Shown: one piece after another, positions 7,736 to 13,211 of the stretch | Position numbering within the stretch: the stretch's first letter is position 1 | Layout: each line of letters opens with the position of its first letter | Source: an uncultured Clostridia bacterium | Lineage (GTDB): Bacteria; Bacillota; Clostridia; Christensenellales; CAG-138 | DNA: 14,131 nt | Assembly (NCBI GenBank): GCA_937915925.1 | Contig: CALGGM010000102.1 | Span: 1-14,131 of the forward strand | Reading direction: 5' to 3' | The notes under the pieces: model-generated | The model's input: the letters and a program-made list of their open reading frames with translations, nothing else | What the model was told of the DNA's origin: nothing | The model's database searches: none | Program-made: the position numbers and the translations under genes

Positions 7736-8442
7736 GCGTCCGTCAGCTCCAAAAAGAGTTCCTCAAGGGAGTTGTCGCCGCGCACCTCGTCCATCGGCCC
7801 CGCCTTGATCAGCCTGCCGTTCTTGATGATCGCGATCTTGTTGCAGAGCTTTTCCGCGACCTCCAGCACATGTGTGGAAAAAAAGATCGCGCTGCCCTCC
7901 CCGACCAGCTCGTGCATGATGCCCTTCAGGGTGTGCGCCGCCTTCGGATCGAGTCCGACGAACGGCTCGTCGAGCATGAGAAGCTTCGGCTTCTGGATCA
8001 GCGCGCCGATCAGCGCGAGCTTCTGACACATGCCGTGCGAGTAGCTTCCCACGAGATCGCCGAGCTTCGGCGCGATCTCGAACAGCTCCGCGTAATGCTC
8101 GATGCGCTCTTTGCGCGTCGCCGCGTCGATGCCGTAGATGTCGCAGAGAAAGTTCAGATATCCGGTCCCCGTCAGAAACGTATAAAGATCGGGATTGTCC
8201 GGAATGTAGCGCATGATGCGCTTTGCCGCCATCGGATCCTTCTCCACATCGATCCCGTCGACGAGGATCTCGCCCTCTTCAAACGGCAGAATCCCCGATA
8301 TGCATTTGAGCGTCGTCGTTTTGCCCGCGCCGTTGTGTCCGATAAAGCCGTAAATATCGCCCGCCTCGACCGAGAGCGTCAGTCCGTCGACCGCGCGCGG
8401 TCCGTTGCCGTAGGTTTTGATCAGATTCCGTATTTCCAGCAT
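7732..8442 (-). CDS. ABC transporter ATP-binding protein (EcsA-like)
   Basis: This 236-residue ATPase drives the membrane protein encoded immediately downstream. Walker A is GHNGAGKT (35-42), the signature is YSHGMCQKL (134-142) in place of LSGGQ, Walker B is LLMLDEP (154-160) and the switch histidine is H191 in STH. In the Q-loop region the sequence is YIPDNPDLY (79-87), with no Gln in the usual place. Both the YSHGM signature and the P-D/E substitution are typical of the EcsA-like exporter group and so are not signs of decay. The ATG has a GAGGA site 8 bases upstream. The leader, about 50 bases long, includes a GC-rich hairpin (8462-8478), and the promoter carries several palindromes that suggest a dedicated regulator. 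Confidence 0.93.
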   Translation of the reverse strand: MLEIRNLIKTYGNGPRAVDGLTLSVEAGDIYGFIGHNGAGKTTTLKCISGILPFEEGEILVDGIDVEKDPMAAKRIMRYIPDNPDLYTFLTGTGYLNFLCDIYGIDAATRKERIEHYAELFEIAPKLGDLVGSYSHGMCQKLALIGALIQKPKLLMLDEPFVGLDPKAAHTLKGIMHELVGEGSAIFFSTHVLEVAEKLCNKIAIIKNGRLIKAGPMDEVRGDNSLEELFLELTDA

Positions 8443-8461
8443 GGTATGTCCTCTCTTTCCG

Positions 8462-8478
8462 AGCGGGTCACTCCCGCT
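8462..8478 (-). promoter_or_regulatory. Hairpin in the leader of the ABC operon
   Basis: AGCGGG and CCCGCT (6-bp arms, 5-base loop) lie between the -10 region and the ribosome binding site of the ATPase gene. No T-tract follows, so it is not a terminator; it may affect mRNA stability or translation. Confidence 0.4.
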
Positions 8479-8503
8479 TCCTGCGTCTATTTTATACGCA
8501 GGA
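8479..8503 (-). promoter_or_regulatory. -10 region enclosed by an inverted repeat, promoter and probable operator of the ABC operon
   Basis: On the minus strand TCCTGCGT and ACGCAGGA (8-bp perfect arms) flank 9 bases, and the -10 box TATAAA (8496-8491) overlaps the upstream arm and spacer. The -35 is weak. A repeat in this position is what a repressor covering the -10 box would use. GntR-type (YtrA-like) regulators often control such ABC exporters, but no regulator gene is in the window. Confidence 0.5.
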
Positions 8504-8512
8504 GCCGCAAAC

Positions 8513-8526
8513 CGAAAGCGCTTTCG
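8513..8526. promoter_or_regulatory. Perfect 14-bp palindrome upstream of the ABC promoter (cre-like)
   Basis: CGAAAGCGCTTTCG lies around the -35 position of the ABC promoter. It agrees with the CcpA-binding cre pattern (TGWAANCGNTNWCA) except for the outermost base on each side. A second overlapping inverted repeat (CGCTT/AAGCG, 8519-8531) shares its half. Binding by CcpA is inference only. Confidence 0.4.
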
Positions 8527-8543
8527 AAGCGAAACGGCGGTTG

Positions 8544-8569
8544 CTAATTTCGTTCGTTTGCAAAATTAG
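8544..8569. other. Hairpin downstream of yhbY
   Basis: Arms CTAATTT and AAATTAG (7 bp, 12-base loop) start 9 bases past the yhbY stop. There is no T-tract on either strand, so it is at best a weak terminator or an mRNA 3'-end stabiliser separating the trxB-nth-obg-yhbY operon from the ABC operon. Confidence 0.4.
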
Positions 8570-8577
8570 GCGATCCG

Positions 8578-8847
8578 TTATTCCTCTTCCTTTTCACGAT
8601 ACAGGACGAGCTTTCTGCCGATGCATTGAATGACCTCGGCGCCGGTCGCCGCCGCAAGCTGTTCCGCAGCTTCCTTTGCGGAAAGCTCGCTCGTTTCGAG
8701 CACGGAAAGCTTGATGAGTTCGCGCTTTTTAAGCGCCGCGTCGACCGCTTCGATCAGCGGCTCCGTGATGTTGTCCTTGCCGATCTGAAAGATCGCGGTG
8801 ATCGTGTTTGCCTGTTTGCGCAGTTCTGCGCGTTCCTTGCCTGTCAT
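8578..8847 (-). CDS. yhbY: YhbY-family RNA-binding (CRM domain) protein
   Basis: This 89-residue protein has the single CRM fold of YhbY, which binds RNA and associates with pre-50S ribosomal particles. The start MTGKERAELRKQANTI is typical, and FQIGKDNITEPLIEAVDAAL (20-39) is the conserved core, carrying the G-K-x-x-x-T of the family. The C-terminal part includes AAEQLAAATGAEVIQCIGRK, matching the family's final strand and G-x-x-x-V-L-Y-R end. A longer in-frame extension to 8928 exists, but the ATG at 8847 has AAGGAG 7 bases upstream and gives the normal length. It lies 13 bases after obg. The obg-yhbY pairing is common in Firmicutes and fits a shared role in 50S assembly; nadD, often next, is absent here. 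Confidence 0.92.
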   Translation of the reverse strand: MTGKERAELRKQANTITAIFQIGKDNITEPLIEAVDAALKKRELIKLSVLETSELSAKEAAEQLAAATGAEVIQCIGRKLVLYREKEEE

Positions 8848-8860
8848 CGTATTCTCCTTT

Positions 8861-10132
8861 TCAGTCCGTAAAATCGAATTCCCATTCGCCGAGCCGGATC
8901 GTATCGCCGTCCTTCGCGCCCATCTCACGGAGCGCGTTGATGATGCCCGACTTGATCAGAAGCTGCTGGAAGCGCCGCATCGAAACGTCGTCCTCCGGAT
9001 CGGTCGTATCGAGGATGCGTTCGACGTCTCCGCCCTCGACCACGTAAACGCCCGCGTCGTCGCGATGCACCGTAAAGCCCTTTTCGTACTGCGCGTTCGT
9101 CTGCAGCTCGGCTTCGTCGTATACGCGCACCGGCGGAAGCGCATCCAGCCGCTGCACGATGCAGTCGAGCATCGGTCCGAAGCCCTCCGTCGTCGCCGCC
9201 GACACCGCGAACACCGGCACGCCCAAAGGCGTAAGCGCAGCCTTGATGCGCTCGAAGTTCTCCTCCGCGCCCGGGATGTCCATCTTGTTGCACGCGACGA
9301 TCTGCGGAAGATCCGCAAGCGCGTCCGAGAACTTCCGAAGCTCGCCGTTGATCTTTTCGTAATCGTCCAACGGATCGCGCATCTCGCTGCCCGACGCGTC
9401 CAGAACGTGCACCAGGATACGCGTGCGCTCGATGTGACGCAGAAAATCGTGTCCGAGCCCCGCGCCCTCCGCGGCGCCCTCGATGAGTCCCGGGATGTCC
9501 GCCATCACGAACGAGCGGCCGTAGCGCGTCGCCACGCCGAGATTTGGCGTCAGCGTCGTGAAATGGTACGCCGCGATCTTCGGCTTGGCGCTTGTCAGCA
9601 CGGAAAGGATCGTTGATTTGCCGACCGACGGAAGCCCGATGATGCCGACGTCCGCGATCGTCTTGAGCTCCAGCTCGACCTGCCGCTCCTCGGTCTTGAC
9701 GCCGTTTTGCGCAAAGCGCGGCGCCTGCTTGGTCGCGGTCGCAAAGCGCGCGTTGCCCTTGCCGCCGCGTCCGCCGTACAGCACGACGCGGGTCTTGCCC
9801 GCCTCGCTCATGTCCGCCACGATGCTGCCGGTCTCCACGTCGCGCACGATCGTGCCGACCGGGACCTTGATGATCATGTCCTCGCCGTTTGCGCCCGCCT
9901 GCAGCTCCGCTCTGCCCGGCTCGCCGTCCTGCGCGCGAAAGTGCCGATAGCGCTTGAAGTCGAGCAGCGTGGACTGCTGCGGGTCCGCGACGAACACAAT
10001 GCTGCCGCCCTTGCCGCCGTCGCCGCCGGAGGGACCGCCCTTCATAACGTACTTTTCGCGATGGAACGCCGCGCAGCCGTCGCCGCCGTTTCCTGCCTTG
10101 ATGTAAATGGTTGCCTTATCAATGAACTGCAT
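8861..10132 (-). CDS. obg: GTPase Obg (50S ribosome assembly)
   Basis: This 423-residue Obg/CgtA GTPase is complete in all three domains. The glycine-rich Obg fold covers about 1-158 (for example GNGGDGC 14-20 and GGRGGKGNARF 120-130). The G domain shows G1 GLPSVGKST (166-174), switch FTT (191-193), G3 DIPG (212-215), G4 NKMD (282-285) and G5 SAA (311-313). The Firmicute-type OCT domain covers roughly 345-423. Obg binds the 50S subunit and links ribosome maturation, (p)ppGpp and, in spore formers, sporulation. The ATG at 10132 overlaps the 3' end of nth by 14 bases, and its AAAGGAGA site lies within nth about 11 bases upstream. No key residue is missing. Confidence 0.97.
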   Translation of the reverse strand: MQFIDKATIYIKAGNGGDGCAAFHREKYVMKGGPSGGDGGKGGSIVFVADPQQSTLLDFKRYRHFRAQDGEPGRAELQAGANGEDMIIKVPVGTIVRDVETGSIVADMSEAGKTRVVLYGGRGGKGNARFATATKQAPRFAQNGVKTEERQVELELKTIADVGIIGLPSVGKSTILSVLTSAKPKIAAYHFTTLTPNLGVATRYGRSFVMADIPGLIEGAAEGAGLGHDFLRHIERTRILVHVLDASGSEMRDPLDDYEKINGELRKFSDALADLPQIVACNKMDIPGAEENFERIKAALTPLGVPVFAVSAATTEGFGPMLDCIVQRLDALPPVRVYDEAELQTNAQYEKGFTVHRDDAGVYVVEGGDVERILDTTDPEDDVSMRRFQQLLIKSGIINALREMGAKDGDTIRLGEWEFDFTD

Positions 10133-10748
10133 GTTCGCAAATCTCCTTTAGCGGGCACTCGCCGCACTTCGGCCGCTGTGCCGCGCAGACCTGTCTGCCG
10201 TGATAGATCAGCCAATGGTGCGCCGCGCCCCAATCGGATTCGGGGATGTGCGCCATCAGCTGCTGTTCCGTATGCTCCACGTCCTTCGCCTCGGTCAGCC
10301 CGATGCGGTTAGCCACGCGGAACACGTGCGTATCGACCGCGATCGCGGGAACGCCGAAAGCGTTCGAAAGCACAACGTTTGCCGTCTTTCTGCCGACACC
10401 AGGAAGCGCGGTCAGCTCCTCGCGCGTTTGCGGGACCTCGCCGTTGTACCGTTCCAGAAGGATCCGCGCGGTCGCAAGGATGTTCTTGCCCTTGTTGCGG
10501 TAGACGCCGCAGCTTTTGATGTATGGCTCCAGCGTCTCAAAGTCGAGCTTCGCAAAGTCCTCCGCCGTGTTGTACACCGGAAACAGCACGTCCGTGCACT
10601 TGTTCACCTGCTTGTCCGTACACTGCGCGGACAGCATCGTCGCCACGAGCAGCTCGAACGGCGAGGAAAAATGCAGCGCGGGCTTTGCGTCCGGGTACGT
10701 CTCCTTTAGAATTTCGAGCGCTTCGGCGCGTTTCGCTTCAGTTAACAC
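10119..10748 (-). CDS. nth: Endonuclease III (DNA glycosylase/AP lyase)
   Basis: This 209-residue enzyme removes oxidised pyrimidines and cuts at the abasic site. The helix-hairpin-helix is LPGVGRKTANVV (115-126) with catalytic Lys121, and the catalytic Asp139 is in VDTHVFRV. A C-terminal [4Fe-4S] cluster motif is complete, with Cys188, 195, 198 and 204 spaced 6-2-5. Length and motifs match functional Nth. The start is GTG at 10748, overlapping the trxB stop by 11 bases, with GGAGG 6 bases before it inside trxB. Its end overlaps obg. Grouping with thioredoxin reductase could place base-excision repair under the same redox-linked promoter, but this is inference. Confidence 0.96.
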   Translation of the reverse strand: MLTEAKRAEALEILKETYPDAKPALHFSSPFELLVATMLSAQCTDKQVNKCTDVLFPVYNTAEDFAKLDFETLEPYIKSCGVYRNKGKNILATARILLERYNGEVPQTREELTALPGVGRKTANVVLSNAFGVPAIAVDTHVFRVANRIGLTEAKDVEHTEQQLMAHIPESDWGAAHHWLIYHGRQVCAAQRPKCGECPLKEICEHAVH

Positions 10749-11649
10749 GGCTTGCCTCCAGCGCGTAGGTCGCGGCGATCGCGCCGTCGGCGCAGGCGGT
10801 CACGACCTGACGGAGCGGGGTGTTGCGCACATCGCCCGCGGCAAAAACGCCCTTCAGGTTCGTCTGCATATGCTCGTCCGTGAGAATGCTGCCGTTGTCC
10901 GCAAGCGCGACCTGTCCGTTTAATAGATCGGTGCGCGGCTCGACGCCGACCGCGACGAACACGCCGTCGGTCTCAAGGTCGGTCACCTCGCCGGTCACGC
11001 GGTTTTTAAGCCGCACGCCGGACAGCTTCTTTTCGCCGAGAAACGCTTCGGGCACGCTGTTCCAGACGAACGTGATGTTCTCGGTTTTCAGCGCCGCGTC
11101 GGCTAAGATCGCGCATGCTCTGAGCGCGTCCCTTCTGTGTACGACATAGACCTGCTTGCAGAGCTTTGCAAGGTACAGCGCGTCGGAGATTGCGGTGTCG
11201 CCGCCGCCGATGACCGTTGCCGTGCGGTTTTTGTAGAACGCGCCGTCGCAGGTCGCGCAGTACGAAACGCCGTGTCCGGTGAGCTCCTTTTCGCCCGGGA
11301 TGCCGAGCGTTCTCGGGGATGCGCCGGTCGCGAGGATCACGGTCTTTGCCTCGACCGTCTCGCCGTTGAAGGTGAACCGCTTCGGGTCCTCGGTCAGCAC
11401 GAGATCGCTGACCGTGCCGTATTCGATCTTCAGCCCGAACGCCGACGCGTGCTCCTCAAACCGCGCCGCCAGGGCGTAGCCGTCCGGTCCGTCCGAGATG
11501 CCCGGGTAATTGTCGATGCGGTGCGTCTTTACGATCTGCCCGCCCGTAAACATTTCTTCATACAGGCACACGTTCGCGCCGCCGCGCACCGCGTACAGTC
11601 CTGCCGTCAGTCCCGCGGGACCGCCTCCGATGATTGCAAGATCCAACAT
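10738..11649 (-). CDS. trxB: Thioredoxin reductase
   Basis: This 303-residue NADPH-dependent flavoenzyme is of the low-molecular-weight TrxB type. FAD-binding GGGPAG is at 8-13, the redox-active disulfide CATC at 131-134, NADPH-binding GGGDTA at 148-153 and HRRDALRA near 171-178. The two Arg of HRR favour NADPH over NADH. The C-terminal FAD signature is FAAGDVRNTPLRQV. A 40-residue in-frame extension upstream is rejected because it overlaps the promoter and lacks family similarity. The ATG at 11649 has GAGG 8 bases before it. It is the first gene of the trxB-nth-obg-yhbY operon; no thioredoxin gene is in the window. A ferredoxin- or glutaredoxin-linked variant cannot be excluded, but the motifs are canonical. 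Confidence 0.93.
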   Translation of the reverse strand: MLDLAIIGGGPAGLTAGLYAVRGGANVCLYEEMFTGGQIVKTHRIDNYPGISDGPDGYALAARFEEHASAFGLKIEYGTVSDLVLTEDPKRFTFNGETVEAKTVILATGASPRTLGIPGEKELTGHGVSYCATCDGAFYKNRTATVIGGGDTAISDALYLAKLCKQVYVVHRRDALRACAILADAALKTENITFVWNSVPEAFLGEKKLSGVRLKNRVTGEVTDLETDGVFVAVGVEPRTDLLNGQVALADNGSILTDEHMQTNLKGVFAAGDVRNTPLRQVVTACADGAIAATYALEASRVN

Positions 11650-11685
11650 GTTCCAAACCTCGTTTCGGTAGAATTTCACCAATAC

Positions 11686-11714
11686 AGTATACCGATTTTT
11701 CCGATCCGGGTCAA
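11686..11714 (-). promoter_or_regulatory. Sigma-A promoter of the trxB-nth-obg-yhbY operon
   Basis: On the minus strand TTGACC (11714-11709), 17 bases, TATACT (11691-11686). One mismatch in each hexamer makes this the strongest promoter in the window. The leader is about 30 bases. Confidence 0.88.
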
Positions 11715-11747
11715 GGGAAACCGCCCGACAAAAACCGCCTCCGCCGC

Positions 11748-11768
11748 GAAGTTTGCAGGAAGTTTGCA
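11748..11768. repeat. 11-bp tandem direct repeat between the divergent promoters
   Basis: GAAGTTTGCAG is followed at once by GAAGTTTGCA. It lies about 35-55 bases upstream of the trxB -35 box and about 75 bases upstream of the acetyltransferase -35 box. Helical-turn spacing (11 bp) suits an activator or regulator site, but no protein can be named. A small palindrome TTTTGC-GGC-GCAAAA lies just beyond (11782-11796). Confidence 0.35.
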
Positions 11769-11840
11769 AATGCCCCTGCGCTTTTGCGGCGCAAAACGAA
11801 AAGTCGCGTTCATGGGCGTTCTGCCAAGCGGTATTTTTCG

Positions 11841-11869
11841 TTGCTTCTGATATGGAATTATGATAGAAT
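11841..11869 (+). promoter_or_regulatory. Sigma-A promoter of the GNAT acetyltransferase
   Basis: TTGCTT (11841-11846), 17 bases, TAGAAT (11864-11869). The leader is about 30 bases and contains the GGAGG ribosome binding site at 11894-11898. It is the only plus-strand promoter that is convincing. Confidence 0.65.
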
Positions 11870-11905
11870 CAATGCGATAAATCAGGATCTGTCGGAGGAT
11901 GGATG

Positions 11906-12475
11906 ATGAAAATAGAGTATGGCAATCTGATTCTTCGCGATATGATTGCGTCCGATGTTGAGGACTATGTGCGTTGGTTCTCGGTGGAGCGGGAATGGGA
12001 AAACTGGGATGCTCCTTGGGAAAAGGAAGAAACCACCGAAGAAACCGAGCGTAAAAAATGGACGGAATACTATGAATCCGTGAAAGGCCGTCCCGATGAT
12101 ATTCCACGATGGAAGTTTGAAATCGAATGGAACGGCAGACACATCGGCTGGGTCAGTTCCTACTGCATTGACGAGAACTACGAATGGATCGGAAGCAGAA
12201 AGGACGGTCAAACGATTTACCGTGCCGTCGGCATTGACATCTGTGAACCGGATATGCAGGGAAAAGGCGTCGGAACAAGCGCCCTCCGTGCCTATATGAA
12301 CTATTGCTTTAAAGGCGGTGTGAACGAGCTTTACACGCAAACCTGGTCGGGCAATATCCGTATGATCCGCTGTGCCGAAAAGCTCGGTTTTGCAGAATGC
12401 GGCAGAGTCGTGGATGAGCGAGAGGTTGACGGGCAACAATACGATGGGCTGACCTTCAAGCGAAATCGCGGATGA
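11906..12475 (+). CDS. GNAT-family N-acetyltransferase (RimJ/RimL-like)
   Basis: This 189-residue protein has the GNAT fold. Motif A, which binds acetyl-CoA, is AVGIDICEPDMQGKGVGTSA (107-126) with the pyrophosphate loop QGKGVG (118-123). Motif B is TQTWSGNIRMIRCAEKLGF (144-162), the usual N-x-R-x-x-x-x-x-E-K-x-G-F. It starts with the RimL-like LILRDMIASDVEDYVRWFS. The acceptor is unknown: a protein N-terminus, small molecule or antibiotic is possible. ATG codons at 11903 and 11906 are in the same frame; the second has GGAGG at 7 bases and is chosen. The gene stands alone on the plus strand, is less GC-rich and uses more A/T-ending codons than its neighbours, and is followed by hairpin repeats, all of which suggest later acquisition. 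Confidence 0.88.
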   Translation: MKIEYGNLILRDMIASDVEDYVRWFSVEREWENWDAPWEKEETTEETERKKWTEYYESVKGRPDDIPRWKFEIEWNGRHIGWVSSYCIDENYEWIGSRKDGQTIYRAVGIDICEPDMQGKGVGTSALRAYMNYCFKGGVNELYTQTWSGNIRMIRCAEKLGFAECGRVVDEREVDGQQYDGLTFKRNRG

Positions 12476-12489
12476 GCGGCGTATCATCA

Positions 12490-12543
12490 CCTCATCCGTC
12501 ACGGCTTCGCCGCGACACCTTCCCCATCAAGGGGAAGGCTTTT
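12490..12543 (-). repeat. Palindromic repeat element, copy 1, doubling as terminator of the acetyltransferase gene
   Basis: Two hairpins lie side by side: CGGC-TTC-GCCG (12502-12512) and CCTTCCCC-ATCAA-GGGGAAGG (12518-12538). On the plus strand the second runs into CTTTT, so it could terminate the acetyltransferase transcript 15-65 bases past its stop. Read on the minus strand its order of parts (GGGGAAGG, TG, a GCCGAAGGC-like hairpin, GACGGATGAGG) equals copy 2 on the plus strand. Short elements of this type are scattered in many gut Clostridia. Confidence 0.65.
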
Positions 12544-12650
12544 GGATCGAACAAGCCTCCCTTGTGCATGAAGAAATAAAACGACGCGACGGCACCGCTG
12601 TAACAGAGCGGGTCACCGCCGCATGTTGGTGTATATCAAGTGCAATTGAT
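12544..12650. other. Gene-free spacer with a truncated repeat arm
   Basis: No credible coding frame is present. GCCTCCCTTGTGC (12555-12567) looks like one arm and loop of the same repeat family without its partner arm. A small inverted repeat ATCAA-GTGCAA-TTGAT lies at 12635-12650. Confidence 0.35.
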
Positions 12651-12708
12651 CTTGCCTTCCCTGTGCAAGGGAAGGTGGCAGCCGAAGGCTGACGGAAGGG
12701 TTGTCGTA
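12651..12708 (+). repeat. Palindromic repeat element, copy 2
   Basis: Hairpin CCTTCCCT-GTGCA-AGGGAAGG (12655-12675) is followed by a second hairpin CAGCC-GAA-GGCTG (12679-12691) and the tail ACGGAAGGGTTGTCGTA. The order is the same as in copy 1 on the opposite strand. The tail matches the start of copy 4 (ACGGAGGGATTGTCGTA) with two differences. Confidence 0.65.
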
Positions 12709-12730
12709 TGCGAGAAGCCCTGTACTGCCC

Positions 12731-12829
12731 CCTCAGTCACCTCCTGCTCCGCTTCGTTATACCGCGCTTCGGCGGAAGATCGCACGTTTCTCGCGCATAT
12801 CATTGATAGCTCCCCTTTGAGAGGGGAGC
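12731..12829 (+). repeat. Palindromic repeat element, copy 3, apparently split by about 70 bases
   Basis: CCTCAGTC (12731-12738) resembles the outer end of copy 1 (CCTCATCCGTC). The expected partner hairpin GCTCCCCT-TTGAG-AGGGGAGC appears only at 12809-12829. The intervening bases contain their own small hairpin (CCGC/GCGG near 12762-12775) and no gene. Whether this is an interrupted element or two neighbouring halves is not certain. Confidence 0.45.
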
Positions 12830-12830
12830 A

Positions 12831-12860
12831 AAAGACGGAGGGATTGTCGTATTCCCTCCG
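12831..12860 (-). terminator. Hairpin terminator at the end of the phosphodiester glycosidase operon
   Basis: On the minus strand CGGAGGGA and TCCCTCCG (8-bp arms, 9-base loop, 12860-12836) are followed by TCTTTT (12835-12830). It lies about 95 bases past the stop of the small membrane protein. The hairpin belongs to the same repeat family, so a repeat copy seems to serve as the terminator. Confidence 0.6.
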
Positions 12861-12887
12861 CCCGTTCGTATTGTTTGAAAGTTCCTT

Positions 12888-12903
12888 GGAGGATCTCTCC
12901 TCC
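12888..12903. repeat. Short inverted repeat
   Basis: GGAGGA and TCCTCC flank a 4-base TCTC spacer. It lies between the small membrane protein gene and its terminator. No function can be assigned; no T-tract follows on either strand. Confidence 0.3.
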
Positions 12904-12955
12904 GATGCCATGTTTCGCCGATCGGGTTTTGTACGGCGTAGCCGCCCTGCCGTTT

Positions 12956-13195
12956 TTATCTGCGGCTTTGTTTTTTCTTTTTCGCAGCGCGCACCGAGAA
13001 CACCTGCAGCAGAACGCCTGCGAGCAGGCCGACAAGGGGCAGCGGCAAAAACGCATAGCTTGTGACGAACAGTGTCTCCTCCGTGCCGTCCTTCGGCAGA
13101 ACGCCGAGCTCGGCGAGCATCAGCACGGCAAGATAGATCAGCGCCGTAAACAGCGCGACCAGTGCGACAACGGTCAGTAATGTCTTTTTCTTCAT
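12956..13195 (-). CDS. Small two-helix membrane protein of unknown function
   Basis: A 79-residue protein with a basic start (MKKK), a membrane helix at about 5-29 (LTVVALVALFTALIYLAVLM), a short polar loop (34-45), a second helix at about 48-69 and a strongly basic end (AAKKKKQSRR). The charges place both ends in the cytoplasm. I do not recognise a family. The ATG at 13195 has GGAGGG about 9 bases upstream; a 9-codon longer frame to 13222 overlaps the previous gene and is less likely. It starts 16 bases after the phosphodiester glycosidase stop, so it is in the same operon and may help with wall or envelope functions, though nothing in the sequence proves it. Confidence 0.7.
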   Translation of the reverse strand: MKKKTLLTVVALVALFTALIYLAVLMLAELGVLPKDGTEETLFVTSYAFLPLPLVGLLAGVLLQVFSVRAAKKKKQSRR

Positions 13196-13211
13196 GGATC
13201 CGTCCCTCCGA

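Noticed and set aside
6173..8026. 617-codon plus-strand frame opposite the ABC transporter genes
   Set aside because: Arg/His/Gln-rich low-complexity translation with no family resemblance; antisense of conserved genes.
8461..8471. GAGCGGGTCAC also occurs at 12606-12616
   Set aside because: An 11-base match in a GC-rich 14-kb window is expected by chance, and the flanks do not match.
11650..11769. 40-residue N-terminal extension of thioredoxin reductase
   Set aside because: It would run through the -10 and -35 boxes, has no family similarity, and the internal ATG has a ribosome binding site.
11882..12502. 206-codon minus-strand frame opposite the acetyltransferase
   Set aside because: The plus strand encodes clear GNAT motifs with promoter and ribosome binding site; the minus frame has no site and no motif.
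12476..12880. Possible CRISPR array because of repeated hairpins
   Set aside because: Spacing is irregular, copies differ in length and orientation, and there are no uniform spacers or cas genes.
12640..13065. 141-codon plus-strand frame starting in the repeat region
   Set aside because: It is translation of the palindromic repeats followed by antisense of the small membrane protein; such frames recur in gut Clostridia wherever these repeats occur and are not genes.
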